This document shows, one piece after another, positions 19,175 through 28,935 of a stretch of DNA of 64,000 bases. Made by a program: the position numbers and the translations under genes. The notes under the pieces are model-generated. The model had not been told where the DNA came from and searched no databases. It was given only the letters and a program-made list of their open reading frames with translations. The stretch is from an uncultured Psychroserpens sp. (lineage in GTDB: Bacteria > Bacteroidota > Bacteroidia > Flavobacteriales > Flavobacteriaceae), in NCBI GenBank assembly GCA_947489585.1, contig CANLEE010000003.1, positions 62,001 through 126,000 on the forward strand. The letters run 5' to 3'. Numbering within the stretch: the first letter of the stretch is position 1; each line of letters opens with the position of its first letter.

Positions 19175-21937
19175 ATGAGAACATTCATAGATGATGTCAT
19201 TCTAGATTTAATTGATAAGGAGTATGACGTGTCTCAACTTACCTTTGTATTACCTAGTAAACGCGCAGGTACTTTTTTAAAGCATTCCATTTCTAAACAC
19301 GTTAATAAAACAATATTCTCTCCTGAGATTATTTCTGTCGAAGAATTTGTTGAAACTCTTTCAGATTTTCAATATGCAACTAATGCCGAATTGCTTTTTG
19401 AATTTTATGATGTCTATATCAAGAATACTCCTAAACAACATATAGAACCATTTGATCAATTTTCAAAATGGGCACAATTACTACTTCAGGACTTTAATGA
19501 AATAGATCGTTATCTTATTCCACCAAATCATGTATTCGATTATTTATCTGCAATAAAAGAAATAGAAAATCAACATTGGTCTTTAGATGAAGAACCAACA
19601 CAATACATCAAAAATTATCTACAATTCTGGAACCGTTTAAAAATATACTACGGAGAATTTCAAAAACAACTAACAACCAAGAAAAAAGCATATCAAGGCT
19701 TAGTCTACAGAGAAGCCGTAAACAATATTGAGCAATACATCGCTCTTAATACAAATAAAACATTTGTTTTTGTAGGTTTTAATGCCTTAAATAGAGCAGA
19801 AGAACTGATTATTCAAGAATTACTACAGCAAGACTTAGCACTTATCTATTGGGATATTGATCACGTACATATAGAAAACCCTTTTCATGATGCTGGACTT
19901 TTTACACGACACCACAAAACCCATTGGAAATACTATGATAAGCATTCATTTAATTGGATTACTAATCACTATTCAGAAAAAAAAGATATTCAAGTTATTG
20001 GTGCTCCAAAAAACATTAGTCAGGTAAAGTATGTTGGTGAACTCCTAGAAAACATATACAACGAAAAGAAAACACTTCAAAATACGGCTGTGATTTTAGG
20101 GGATGAAACACTGCTTTTGCCATTACTCAATTCGATTCCAAAGTCTATCAGCGTTATCAATATAACTATGGGATTACCTCTTAAGGTGATTCCATTAGCA
20201 TCTTTATTTGAATCGCTGTTTAGCATGCATAAATTGGTTTCAACAACACTTTACTATAAAAATGTAATTGATGTTTTGTCTAATCAATATGTAAACTCGC
20301 TATTTGAAAATACCTCTTCAAATGATGCAGAGCAAATGATAAGTTACATTCAACAACATAATAAAGTCTATCTATCTCTAGAAGACCTAAAAGCGATATC
20401 ACCTCATCGTAATGAGACGATAGAACTTTTGTTTGGTTCATGGCAAGACAAACCAAAAAAAGCTATATATAGCTGTGTAAAGCTTATTTCAAAAATTAAA
20501 ACAGGTTTAGATGAAGATAAATCAAATAATCTGTTAGCACTAGAATACCTATATCGGTTTCATCAAGTATTCAATACACTAGAAACATTAAATGCATCAT
20601 TTTCGCACATTAATACCATATCAACACTTTTTAACCTATATAGAGAACTCATAAAAAGTGAGACGCTAGACTTTAAAGGTGAGCCATTAAAAGGTTTACA
20701 AATTATGGGAATGTTAGAATCACGTGTTCTCGATTTTGAAACAGTAATCATAACATCGGTTAATGAAGGTATTCTACCAGCGGGAAAAAGTTACAATTCA
20801 TTTATCCCTTTTGATGTCAAATTAGAAAACAAATTACCAACTTATAAAGAAAAAGATGCGGTATATACCTATCATTTTTACCGTCTTTTACAACGTTCTA
20901 AAACGGCATATATTCTCTATAACACTGAGCCAGATGTCTTAAATGGCGGTGAGAAAAGTAGGTTTATAACACAGTTAGAAGTAGAAGGTATTCATAAGGT
21001 AAAAGAGTATGTGGTTTCAGCACATGTGCCTTCTGTAGAAAAAAAGCTGAAGCAAATTAAAAAGACTCCTGAAGTCATTAAAACACTAGATAAAGTCGCT
21101 CAAAAAGGATTTTCTCCATCATCTTTAACCAATTATGTTCGTAATCCAATTGATTTTTATTACAATAAAATCTTAGGCATTAAACAATACGAAGAGGTTG
21201 AAGAGAGTATCGCTTTTAACACTTTAGGCACAGTAATCCATAATACGCTTGAAGATTTTTACAAACCCTTAGAAGGTCAATTTCTTAGTAAAGATCATAT
21301 CAAACACATGAAAACTAAGATTAATTCAACAGTGTCACATCATTTTAAAGCTGAATTTAAAGAAGGCGACATCACGAATGGAAAAAACCTCATCATTTTT
21401 GAAATTGCTCAACGTTATATCTCTAACTTTTTAAATCTAGAAACTACCAGTTTAAAAGAAGGCAATACCATTAAAATAGTTGCTATCGAAACGGAAAACA
21501 AAGTTCCAATCTACGTTGAAAACATATCAAAAACAGTAAATCTTACAGGAAAAGTAGATCGTGTTGACGAATATAATGGCACCATAAGAATTATAGACTA
21601 TAAAACAGGAAGAGTTGAGCCTAGCAAAGTTGAAATTGCAAATTGGGAGGCTATCACTACAGATTATGATAAGTATAGTAAAAGTTTTCAAGTCCTTACA
21701 TATGCTTATATGATGCATAAATCTGAAAACATAAAATTACCTATAGAAGCAGGAATCATTTCATTTAAAAGCTTAAATGCTGGTGTATTAAAGTTTGCTA
21801 CTAAGCCATCTGAAAAAAGCAGAACTAAGGACCATTTAATTACTTCGGAAACTTTAAATGCTTTTGAGATTGAGCTTAAAAAACTGGTTACAGAAATCTA
21901 TAATGTAGATATCGATTTTATTGAAAAAGAAGTGTAA
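19175..21937 (+). CDS. AddB-like PD-(D/E)XK nuclease/inactive helicase
   Basis: 920 residues. The start LTFVLPSKRAGTFLKHSI is the degenerate AddB-type N-terminus without a Walker A Lys. A helicase-like middle includes LQIMGMLESRVLDFETVIITSVNEG. The C-terminal nuclease has FSPSSLTNYVRNPIDFYYNK, NTLGTVIHNTLEDFY and TIRIIDYKTGRVEPSK. The Fe-S cysteines of Bacillus AddB are not seen. It is the likely partner of the AddA-like helicase at 13247. Confidence 0.88.
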   Translation: MRTFIDDVILDLIDKEYDVSQLTFVLPSKRAGTFLKHSISKHVNKTIFSPEIISVEEFVETLSDFQYATNAELLFEFYDVYIKNTPKQHIEPFDQFSKWAQLLLQDFNEIDRYLIPPNHVFDYLSAIKEIENQHWSLDEEPTQYIKNYLQFWNRLKIYYGEFQKQLTTKKKAYQGLVYREAVNNIEQYIALNTNKTFVFVGFNALNRAEELIIQELLQQDLALIYWDIDHVHIENPFHDAGLFTRHHKTHWKYYDKHSFNWITNHYSEKKDIQVIGAPKNISQVKYVGELLENIYNEKKTLQNTAVILGDETLLLPLLNSIPKSISVINITMGLPLKVIPLASLFESLFSMHKLVSTTLYYKNVIDVLSNQYVNSLFENTSSNDAEQMISYIQQHNKVYLSLEDLKAISPHRNETIELLFGSWQDKPKKAIYSCVKLISKIKTGLDEDKSNNLLALEYLYRFHQVFNTLETLNASFSHINTISTLFNLYRELIKSETLDFKGEPLKGLQIMGMLESRVLDFETVIITSVNEGILPAGKSYNSFIPFDVKLENKLPTYKEKDAVYTYHFYRLLQRSKTAYILYNTEPDVLNGGEKSRFITQLEVEGIHKVKEYVVSAHVPSVEKKLKQIKKTPEVIKTLDKVAQKGFSPSSLTNYVRNPIDFYYNKILGIKQYEEVEESIAFNTLGTVIHNTLEDFYKPLEGQFLSKDHIKHMKTKINSTVSHHFKAEFKEGDITNGKNLIIFEIAQRYISNFLNLETTSLKEGNTIKIVAIETENKVPIYVENISKTVNLTGKVDRVDEYNGTIRIIDYKTGRVEPSKVEIANWEAITTDYDKYSKSFQVLTYAYMMHKSENIKLPIEAGIISFKSLNAGVLKFATKPSEKSRTKDHLITSETLNAFEIELKKLVTEIYNVDIDFIEKEV

Positions 21938-21938
21938 T

Positions 21939-22787
21939 ATGATACTGAAAAATCAAGTTTTATATAGAACAGAACAAAAACCAATGGTTTGGGATGCCTA
22001 TTTCAATCCTAACGAACAGCAGAAACCACTAGTTATATTTTGTCATGGCTATAAAGGTTTTAAAGATTGGGGCGCTTGGGATTTGGTCGCTGAAGCTTTT
22101 AAAAGCAAGAACTTGTTTTTCGTGAAATTTAACTTCTCACATAATGGCGGCACTATAGACAATCCAATCGATTTTCCAGATTTAGAAGCCTTTGCTGAAA
22201 ACAATTACACTAAAGAGTTGGATGACGTTGATGCTATTCTGAATCATCTACTCTCTGAAGATTTTAAATATAAAAATGACATTGATAGCGCAAATATTAC
22301 CCTAATAGGGCATTCAAGAGGTGGTGGAATTTCAATAATAAAAACCTTTGAAGACAAACGCATTACGAAACTAATCACTTGGGCAAGTCTTTGTGATTTT
22401 GGAAAACGAACAGCCACAATTGGCGAATTAGAGCAATGGCAAAAGAATGGTGTGAAGTATGTTCTAAACGGAAGAACTAAACAGCAAATGCCTCACAACT
22501 TTCAGTTTTATGAAAATTTTAAAGCCAATGAAAAGCGATTGCACATTCAATCTGCCATACAACAAATTGATATTCCTGTATTAATTATTCATGCCAAAGA
22601 CGATCCTGCAGTAACATTTGATGAAGCGGAAGCTTTACATTCTTGGAACCCTAAAAATAAGTTGATCCCGATAGAGCATTCTAATCATGTCTTTGATGCA
22701 AGCCATCCTTGGAATGAAAATGATTTACCTAAAGCATTAGATGTAGTCGTTACTAAAACAATTGCTTTTATAGCTTCAGGAATTTAA
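21939..22787 (+). CDS. Alpha/beta hydrolase
   Basis: 282 residues from the ATG at 21939, 1 nt after the AddB stop. FCHGYKGFKDWGAWD forms the oxyanion region, LIGHSRGGGISII holds the nucleophile Ser, and VLIIHAKDDPAV and EHSNHVFDAS supply the Asp and His of the triad. It resembles cytoplasmic dienelactone hydrolase/BAAT-type serine hydrolases. Substrate unknown. Confidence 0.85.
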   Translation: MILKNQVLYRTEQKPMVWDAYFNPNEQQKPLVIFCHGYKGFKDWGAWDLVAEAFKSKNLFFVKFNFSHNGGTIDNPIDFPDLEAFAENNYTKELDDVDAILNHLLSEDFKYKNDIDSANITLIGHSRGGGISIIKTFEDKRITKLITWASLCDFGKRTATIGELEQWQKNGVKYVLNGRTKQQMPHNFQFYENFKANEKRLHIQSAIQQIDIPVLIIHAKDDPAVTFDEAEALHSWNPKNKLIPIEHSNHVFDASHPWNENDLPKALDVVVTKTIAFIASGI

Positions 22788-22958
22788 CAGACCTCAACAA
22801 GGTGTCATTAATTGCAAAGTTTTAGCGTATTCTGAAAATTCTATGGGTTTTCCTCTAGTCATTTTCTTTTACTAATTTAGACCTATCCAACATAACTGAC
22901 CATACACGAATACATTGACAATTATTTAAAAAACTTAGACGCAAATTCTATAAAGACA

Positions 22959-23258
22959 ATGAATGGTAAAATTGAATATGAATTTTTCACCAAAATGTGG
23001 AAACATGATTCACCAGGCGGATGGCATTTTGTTTCCTTACCAAAAAATTTATCGAAAGAAATAAGAAAAAACCTTGGATGGCAGGAAGAAGGTTGGGGAA
23101 GAATGAAGGCAATTGCTGAAATTAAAGAACTTAGGTGGGAAACTGCTATTTGGTTTGATACAAAAATGGATTCTTATGTGCTTCCAATTAAAGCTGAAAT
23201 TAGAAAAAAACTTAGTCTTGAAATCAACAAGAAAATAGAGATTCGCATTTGGGTGTAA
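22959..23258 (+). CDS. DUF1905 domain protein
   Basis: 99 residues starting MNGKIEYEFFTKMWKHDSPG. GGWHFVSLPKNLSKEIRK and a later VLPIKAEIRKKLSLE are the hallmark of the DUF1905 beta-barrel fold. Function is unknown. It stands alone between the hydrolase and the tRNA. Upstream, 22788-22958 is AT-rich with no gene that I can see. Confidence 0.8.
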   Translation: MNGKIEYEFFTKMWKHDSPGGWHFVSLPKNLSKEIRKNLGWQEEGWGRMKAIAEIKELRWETAIWFDTKMDSYVLPIKAEIRKKLSLEINKKIEIRIWV

Positions 23259-23365
23259 TACCTTCGGAAATTTAACAGATAACTAAAGGGCATATTAGGT
23301 ATAGGTCCTTGGAAAACCACTGAATAACCTGCTCTGATTAAGAGAGAACTAGATTTAATTCAAAG

Positions 23366-23400
23366 TTAAGCCCAAAACCTTCGTTTTGAGCTTCATTTTT
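23366..23400. terminator. Possible terminator after the DUF1905 gene
   Basis: An imperfect 11-bp stem (23368-23378 with 23383-23393, one C-A mismatch, loop CTTC) is followed by T5. It could serve the + strand gene; it also lies downstream of the minus-strand tRNA-Ala. Confidence 0.35.
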
Positions 23401-23424
23401 AAAAACCGTCATTAGGCTATGATG

Positions 23425-23498
23425 TGGAGAAGAGCGGACTCGAACCGCCGACCTCTTGACTGCCAGTCAAGCGCTCTAGCCAGCTGAGCTACATCCCC
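23425..23498 (-). tRNA. tRNA-Ala (GGC), housekeeping type
   Basis: The minus strand gives GGGGATG paired with CTTCTCC, including the G3-U70 wobble that marks alanine tRNA. The anticodon arm is CTTGA-CTGGCAG-TCAAG (anticodon GGC), the T-loop TTCGAGT and the discriminator A. Position 6-67 is a T-T mismatch. CCA is not encoded; the bases after A73 read CA. It is GC-rich compared with the array tRNAs at 57575-59476. Confidence 0.93.
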
Positions 23499-23503
23499 AA
23501 GTT

Positions 23504-24298
23504 TTATTTTAATCCTCGTAAAACTAATACAGGCAAATTGCTACTAAAATCTTTCTTTAAGATGGTGTTCTTTTCCCATTTTTTAACAAAGAATCCTCGC
23601 TTACGTCGTACAACGCACAATAAATCTGGATCGTTATCCTTATAGTGCTCTAAAACACCCTGATAAGTTGTAGCGTTTTCTGAAATCGTAGTATTTGTAA
23701 TTAAGCTTGATAAATCTTCATTGACATCTAAATCACCTTCTTTATGAAAAGAAGTTTTAACCAACAATAAATTCACAACAGATTTAAATTGATTTTTAAT
23801 AGCCTTAAGAGGGTCTAAAGCATTATCTTTCTTAATAATTGCTGATTTAACAGCCAATAGCATTTTTACAATCGGCTTGTATGCATACCCTTCTGGAACA
23901 ATCAATGCAGGAATATTGGTTTGCTTTACAATTTTTCCAGAAGTCCTTCCTAAATAGACTTCGTCTTTAATGGAATTGGTTCTCGGCTCTAATAAAATAA
24001 GATCTACATGAAGAGCTTCACAAGCCAATTCAATAGTGTCTACAAGTTTTCCTTTAAATGTTTTAACAATTACATCAACGCCTTTAGTATCTATTTTCGC
24101 GACATGACCCTTCAAAAACGTTAAACTTTCGCGCTCAATAATATGATCAACTTTAATCATAGTACCAGCTTTTGTATATACATTATAAATTTGTACCACA
24201 TATAATTTGGCACCGAAAGCACGGGCAAAATCAACGGCGTACTGTAAATGGCTTTCAGCATTTTTAGAGGATCCAACTGGAACAAGAATAGACTTCAT
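23504..24298 (-). CDS. Universal stress protein (tandem USP)
   Basis: 264 residues from the ATG at 24298 (MKSILVPVGSSKNAESHLQY), the standard USP start; an in-frame ATG at 24340 adds an unlike tail. The first USP domain covers about 1-135, with the ATP-loop-like stretch LGRTSGKIVKQTNIPALIVP. A second, degenerate domain fills the rest, ending NLPVLVLRGLK. Role in stress survival is inferred from the family. It is divergent from the GNAT gene. Confidence 0.85.
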   Translation of the reverse strand: MKSILVPVGSSKNAESHLQYAVDFARAFGAKLYVVQIYNVYTKAGTMIKVDHIIERESLTFLKGHVAKIDTKGVDVIVKTFKGKLVDTIELACEALHVDLILLEPRTNSIKDEVYLGRTSGKIVKQTNIPALIVPEGYAYKPIVKMLLAVKSAIIKKDNALDPLKAIKNQFKSVVNLLLVKTSFHKEGDLDVNEDLSSLITNTTISENATTYQGVLEHYKDNDPDLLCVVRRKRGFFVKKWEKNTILKKDFSSNLPVLVLRGLK

Positions 24299-24354
24299 AA
24301 TCAAAATATTTAAAAGTAACTTTGTGTAAATATTTGGCAAAGGTAACTATTAAA

Positions 24355-24855
24355 ATGATACGTAAAGCAACGCAAAACGATATAGATACGATTATAGAAA
24401 TCACTAAAGCTTGTGCAAAACATATGATTAATCAAGAGATTTTTCAATGGAATGAGCATTATCCTAGTAGAGCAGCATTTGAAAACGATGTTAATAGAAA
24501 TGAACTCTATGTCTTAGAAATTGAAAATCACATTAGCGGTTGTATTGTAGTTTCTACATTAATGGATGATGAGTATATCCCAATACGATGGCTTACTCCA
24601 AATAATCGTAATATTTATATTCATCGCGTAGCTATTCATCCTAAGCATCAAGGAAAAGGTTATGCAAGAGCCCTTATGGATTTTGCCGAAGCATTTGCTA
24701 TAGAAAACAACTATACATCTATACGATTAGACACGTACTCTCAGAACAAAAGAAACCAAAAATTTTACGAACTTCGTGGTTATAAAAGGTTAGGCAATAT
24801 TTATTTTCCAAAGCAAAGTATCTATCCCTTTTATTGCTATGAACTAATTATTTGA
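24355..24855 (+). CDS. GNAT-family N-acetyltransferase
   Basis: 166 residues from the ATG at 24355 (MIRKATQNDIDTIIEI). The acetyl-CoA loop is VAIHPKHQGKGYARALMDFA (motif Q/R-x-x-G-x-G/A), followed by IRLDTYSQNKRNQKFYELRG. Substrate unknown. It overlaps the MATE gene by 4 nt at TTGA, which implies translational coupling. Confidence 0.9.
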   Translation: MIRKATQNDIDTIIEITKACAKHMINQEIFQWNEHYPSRAAFENDVNRNELYVLEIENHISGCIVVSTLMDDEYIPIRWLTPNNRNIYIHRVAIHPKHQGKGYARALMDFAEAFAIENNYTSIRLDTYSQNKRNQKFYELRGYKRLGNIYFPKQSIYPFYCYELII

Positions 24856-26186
24856 AAACAGACATTACATTAAAAAACATCAACAAACTAGCCATTCCAG
24901 CATTAATTTCTGGAGTTGCCGAACCTATCTTGTCACTTACAGATACGGCTATTATTGGAAATGTTGACCTTAATGCTGCTGAATCTCTTGCTGCTGTTGG
25001 CATTGTAGGCACTTTTATTTCGATGCTTGTTTGGGTATTAGGACAAACCCGAAGCGCTATTTCATCAATTGTCTCTCAACATCTAGGCGCCAACCAATTG
25101 GATAAAGTTAAAAACCTTCCAGCTCAGGCTATTTTTATTATTACGTCGATAAGCATTCTTATTATTATTGCAACGCTACCTTTTGCTTCGGAAATTTTTA
25201 AACTCTATAATGCTTCAGATTTAATTTTAGACTATAGTGTTGATTACTACGGTATTCGGGTTTTCGGGTTCCCATTTACACTCTTTACAATTGCCATTTT
25301 TGGAACATTTAGAGGTCTTCAAAACACCTTCTATCCTATGATCATTGCTATTATTGGTACTGTTGTGAATATTGTTTTAGACTTTGCTTTTGTATATGGT
25401 ATCGATGGCATTATCAATCCAATGCATATCAAAGGAGCTGCTTGGGCTAGTGTCATTGCTCAAATCATCATGACGTTATGTTCGGCTTACTTCTTATTAA
25501 AAAAGACCGATATTTCATTACGAATTACATTTCCGTTTAATGCAGAAATTAAAAACTTTATTCTGATGATTCTTAATCTGTTTGTAAGGACATTGGCTTT
25601 AAATGCTACACTTTACTTTGCGACACGTTTTGCTACCTCATATGGCACTGAATATATTGCAGCTTATACCATTGCCATTAATCTTTGGTTTTTAGGTGCT
25701 TTTATTATTGATGGCTATGCGAGCGCTGGAAATATCCTCTCCGGAAAATTATTAGGTGCTAAAGATTATAAGAAACTTGTAGAATTGAGTCGGTTTTTAA
25801 TTAAGTGTGGCATTGGCGTTGGGCTTATACTAAGCGTTATAGGATTAATTAGTTATAACTTTGTTGGGGCAATTTTTACTAAAGAACAACTCGTGCTCAG
25901 CGAGTTTTATAAAGTGTTTTGGATTGTTCTTATTATGCAACCATTTTGCGCATTGGCTTTTATCTTTGATGGGATGTTTAAAGGCATGGGTAAAATGAAA
26001 TTTTTAAGAAATTTATTACTGCTTTCAACAGGTTTAGTCTTTATCCCCCTATTGTTTTTACTTGATAGTTATGACCTTAAATTATATGCCGTTTTTATAG
26101 CTATAATGGTTTGGATTATCGCTAGAGGCGTACCACTAATCATAAAATTCAGACAACTATTTTTGTCACTTTCACAAAAGACGTAA
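24852..26186 (+). CDS. MATE-family efflux transporter (DinF-like)
   Basis: 444 residues with 12 predicted membrane segments in two halves. It starts at a TTG overlapping the GNAT stop. The N-terminus LAIPALISGVAEPILSLTDT is the conserved MATE first helix. It exports cationic compounds by H+ or Na+ antiport; the subgroup resembles DinF. Coupling to an acetyltransferase might mean both act on the same small molecule, which is inference only. Confidence 0.88.
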   Translation: MKTDITLKNINKLAIPALISGVAEPILSLTDTAIIGNVDLNAAESLAAVGIVGTFISMLVWVLGQTRSAISSIVSQHLGANQLDKVKNLPAQAIFIITSISILIIIATLPFASEIFKLYNASDLILDYSVDYYGIRVFGFPFTLFTIAIFGTFRGLQNTFYPMIIAIIGTVVNIVLDFAFVYGIDGIINPMHIKGAAWASVIAQIIMTLCSAYFLLKKTDISLRITFPFNAEIKNFILMILNLFVRTLALNATLYFATRFATSYGTEYIAAYTIAINLWFLGAFIIDGYASAGNILSGKLLGAKDYKKLVELSRFLIKCGIGVGLILSVIGLISYNFVGAIFTKEQLVLSEFYKVFWIVLIMQPFCALAFIFDGMFKGMGKMKFLRNLLLLSTGLVFIPLLFLLDSYDLKLYAVFIAIMVWIIARGVPLIIKFRQLFLSLSQKT

Positions 26187-26250
26187 CTTTGGGCGTATAA
26201 TAAGCATTATACTTTTTTTAAATTTTTAATAGTTCAAAACACATTATGCT

Positions 26251-26349
26251 ATGGATTTTATGTCATTTATAAGTGGAAACGGTTTATTCCTTCTTTTAGG
26301 AATCGTTTTAGTGATTGTTTATTTCTATAACCGTAATAAAAAACGCTAA
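26251..26349 (+). CDS. 32-residue single-pass membrane microprotein
   Basis: ATG at 26251 to TAA at 26349 encodes one hydrophobic helix (GLFLLLGIVLVIVYFYN) with a basic end (RNKKR), so the C-terminus is probably cytoplasmic. The stop overlaps the queD start (TAATG), which supports real translation and coupling. No known family is recognised. Confidence 0.55.
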   Translation: MDFMSFISGNGLFLLLGIVLVIVYFYNRNKKR

Positions 26350-26801
26350 TGAGTAACATTCGTATTACAAAACAATTTTCTTTTGAAACTGGCCATGCGT
26401 TATATGGTTACGATGGAAAATGTAAAAATGTACATGGTCACAGCTATAGATTAGACGTTACTGTGATTGGGCAACCTATTACAGATACGACTAACGTAAA
26501 ATTTGGAATGGTTATCGATTTTAGTGATCTTAAAAAAATTGTCAAAGAAGAGATTGTTAATGTGTTTGATCATGCCACTGTTTTTAATAAAAACACACCT
26601 CATGTAGAATTAGCAAAAGAACTGGAAGATAGAGGGCATAATGTACTTTTAGTAGATTATCAGCCTACAAGTGAAATGATGGTTATTGATTTTGCTGAAA
26701 AGATAAAGAAACGATTACCTGTTAATATTAAATTACATTCGTTAAAACTTCAAGAAACAGCGACCTCTTATGCACAGTGGTTTGCTTCAGATAATGACTA
26801 A
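26349..26801 (+). CDS. queD: 6-pyruvoyltetrahydropterin synthase/QueD family protein
   Basis: 150 residues. Zinc ligands are seen as FETGHALYGYDGKCKNVHGHSY (His, then His-x-His), with MVIDFSDLKKIV and FDHATVFN from the catalytic region. In bacteria this family makes 6-carboxytetrahydropterin for queuosine. The catalytic Cys is within DGKCKNVHGH. It overlaps the LpxH-like gene by 8 bp. The specific role (QueD versus another T-fold use) is probable, not proven. Confidence 0.82.
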   Translation: MSNIRITKQFSFETGHALYGYDGKCKNVHGHSYRLDVTVIGQPITDTTNVKFGMVIDFSDLKKIVKEEIVNVFDHATVFNKNTPHVELAKELEDRGHNVLLVDYQPTSEMMVIDFAEKIKKRLPVNIKLHSLKLQETATSYAQWFASDND

Positions 26802-27567
26802 ACCAACTCACATAATAATTCCAGAAGGGAAGAAAATTTACTTTTCATCAGACAATCATTTAGGCGCTCCAACAAAGGAGGCTTCCTTGCCTCGTGAAAA
26901 GAAATTTGTAGCTTGGTTAGACGACGTTAAAGCTGATGCTGCTGCTATTTTCTTACTAGGTGATTTATTTGATTTCTGGATGGAATACAGACGAGTTGTC
27001 CCAAAAGGGTTTACCCGAACACTAGGCAAGCTTGCAGAAATTAGTGATTCAGGCATACCGATTTACTATTTTGTTGGGAATCATGATTTGTGGATGAATG
27101 GCTATTTTGAAGAAGAACTTAATATTCCTGTATTTCATAAACCTAAAGAATTTACTTTTAATACAACCTCGTTCTTTATTGGTCATGGAGATGGTTTAGG
27201 GCCAGGAGACAAAGGGTATAAACGTATGAAAAAAGTGTTCACAAACCCTGTTTGTAAATGGCTATTTCGACGCTTAATTCATCCCGATTTTGGAATGCGT
27301 ATTGGCCATCATCTATCTGTAAAAAACAAACTGATTTCTGGAGATGACGATGCAAAATTCTTAGGAGAAGATAACGAATGGTTGGTGCAATATTGCAAGC
27401 GAAAATTAGAAACTCAACACAGAGATTTTTTTGTGTTTGGTCATCGCCATTTACCTCTCGAAATAGATCTCAAAGAAAACTCAAAATATATCAATCTTGG
27501 AGATTGGATTCAATACTATACCTATGGTGTTTTTGATGGAAAAGAATTTGAGTTAAAGACGTTTTAA
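26794..27567 (+). CDS. lpxH: UDP-2,3-diacylglucosamine diphosphatase (LpxH-like)
   Basis: 257 residues from the ATG at 26794. Calcineurin-like phosphoesterase motifs are in order: IYFSSDNHLGAP (D-x-H, with N before H), FLLGDLFDFWMEYR (GD), FVGNHDLWM (GNHD), IGHGDGLGPGDKGYK and VFGHRHLPLEI (GHxH). The FDFW and GDGLGPGDxGY motifs are those of the lipid A enzyme. It hydrolyses UDP-diacylglucosamine in lipid A synthesis at the inner membrane. It overlaps queD. Confidence 0.87.
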   Translation: MTKPTHIIIPEGKKIYFSSDNHLGAPTKEASLPREKKFVAWLDDVKADAAAIFLLGDLFDFWMEYRRVVPKGFTRTLGKLAEISDSGIPIYYFVGNHDLWMNGYFEEELNIPVFHKPKEFTFNTTSFFIGHGDGLGPGDKGYKRMKKVFTNPVCKWLFRRLIHPDFGMRIGHHLSVKNKLISGDDDAKFLGEDNEWLVQYCKRKLETQHRDFFVFGHRHLPLEIDLKENSKYINLGDWIQYYTYGVFDGKEFELKTF

Positions 27568-27628
27568 AATCTTTTCCTTTAATATTAAACTTTTTCATTA
27601 CAGTTAGGTCTAACCTAAAACCTATCAC

Positions 27629-28935
27629 ATGAAACTACCTCAAATATGCGCTTCAATAGTATATTTTATACTATTCTTTTCTTGCGGAAACGATGATTCA
27701 ACATTTATAGCTAGTCCTTCTCTATCCAAACCAAATATTGTATTAATTATTGCCGATGACATGGGTTTAGACGCCACTCCAGGCTATAGCATTGGGAGTG
27801 TAAAACCCAATATGCCAACATTACAAAACATGATGAATTCTGGTATTCGTTTTAATAATTTATGGTCAAATCCTGTTTGCACACCTACAAGAGGAAGTAT
27901 CCTTACTGGAAAGTATGGTTTTAGGACAAACGTTTTAAAAGCTAATGATATTTTATCTACTTCAGAACTATCCCTACACCAATATTTAGACAATAATAAC
28001 TCAGGATACAATCACGCTGTAATTGGTAAGTGGCATTTATCAAATGATGCTAATCATCCAACAAACATGGGTGTTAATTATTATGCTGGGCTTTTAAATG
28101 GAGGTGTTCAATCTTATACGAATTGGAACCTAACCGAAAATGGTTTAACCTCATCTTCCACAGAATATACAACAACAAAATTTACCAATTTAGCCATAGA
28201 TTGGATTGACCAACAATCACAACCATGGTTTTATGGTTAGCTTATAACGCCCCTCATACACCTTTTCACTTACCGCCAAACGGCTTACATTTTCAAGGAA
28301 ATTCACCTACTGACCAAGCAAGCATAGACGCAAATCCTCTGCCTTATTATATGGCAATGCTTGAAGCAATGGATACCGAAATGGGAAGGCTCATCAATTC
28401 TATGAGTGAAGAAGAAAAAGAGAATACAGTTTTTATTTTTATTGGCGATAATGGTACGCCAAACCAAGTTGTCCAAGAATATAATAATTTTCGTGCTAAA
28501 GGAAGTGTTTACCAAGGCGGAGTAAATGTACCTATGGTTATTTCAGGAAAAGATGTAGTTCGTGTTAATGATATTGAAGATGCTTTAATTAATACTACCG
28601 ATTTATTTGCTACCATTTCAGAACTAGCAGGAAACAGTACATCAGAAGTAAATGATAGTAAAAGCTTTAAAGGCTTACTTACAAGTTCTACTAGTAATAC
28701 TAGAGAATATACCTATACTGAAGTTGGCAATGATACTGGAGGCTCAAATTATACAATAAGAAATAGTACTCATAAGTACATCTATTTTGATGATGGTTCA
28801 GAAGCTTTTTATGACTTAAGTATTAACCCGCTTGAAAACCCAAACTTATTAAACCCAAATCAATTACCATTAAGTGCTGAAAACAGTGCGATAAAAGATG
28901 AATTAACTACTAGATTAAATGAAATTAGACAGTAG
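27629..28935 (+). pseudogene. Sulfatase-family lipoprotein, split by a one-base frameshift
   Basis: Residues of the first frame (27629-28240) form a lipoprotein signal (IVYFILFFSCGN) and a sulfatase N-half: NIVLIIADDMGLDATPG (metal site) and NPVCTPTRGSILTGKYG, with the formylglycine Cys in C-T-P-T-R. It stops after QPWFYG. The second frame (28225-28935) continues exactly with LWLAYNAPHTPFHLPP and has FIFIGDNGTPNQVV (second metal site). Adding one T to the T4 run at 28229-28232 would give QPWFLWLAYNAP, a continuous 435-residue enzyme. Either a decayed gene, a phase-variable site or a sequencing error. Confidence 0.85.

Noticed and set aside
13247..21937. A new defence system made of the helicase-nuclease pair with kbl and ompA between
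   Set aside because: The pair fits the housekeeping AddAB-like recombination enzyme of Bacteroidota; kbl and ompA have their own functions and ompA its own promoter and terminator.
22775..23280. Short direct repeat (GGAATTTAACAGA and GGAAATTTAACAGA) flanking the DUF1905 gene, suggesting an inserted cassette
   Set aside because: The repeat is short, imperfect and AT-rich; in this genome it is likely by chance, and no mobile gene lies between.
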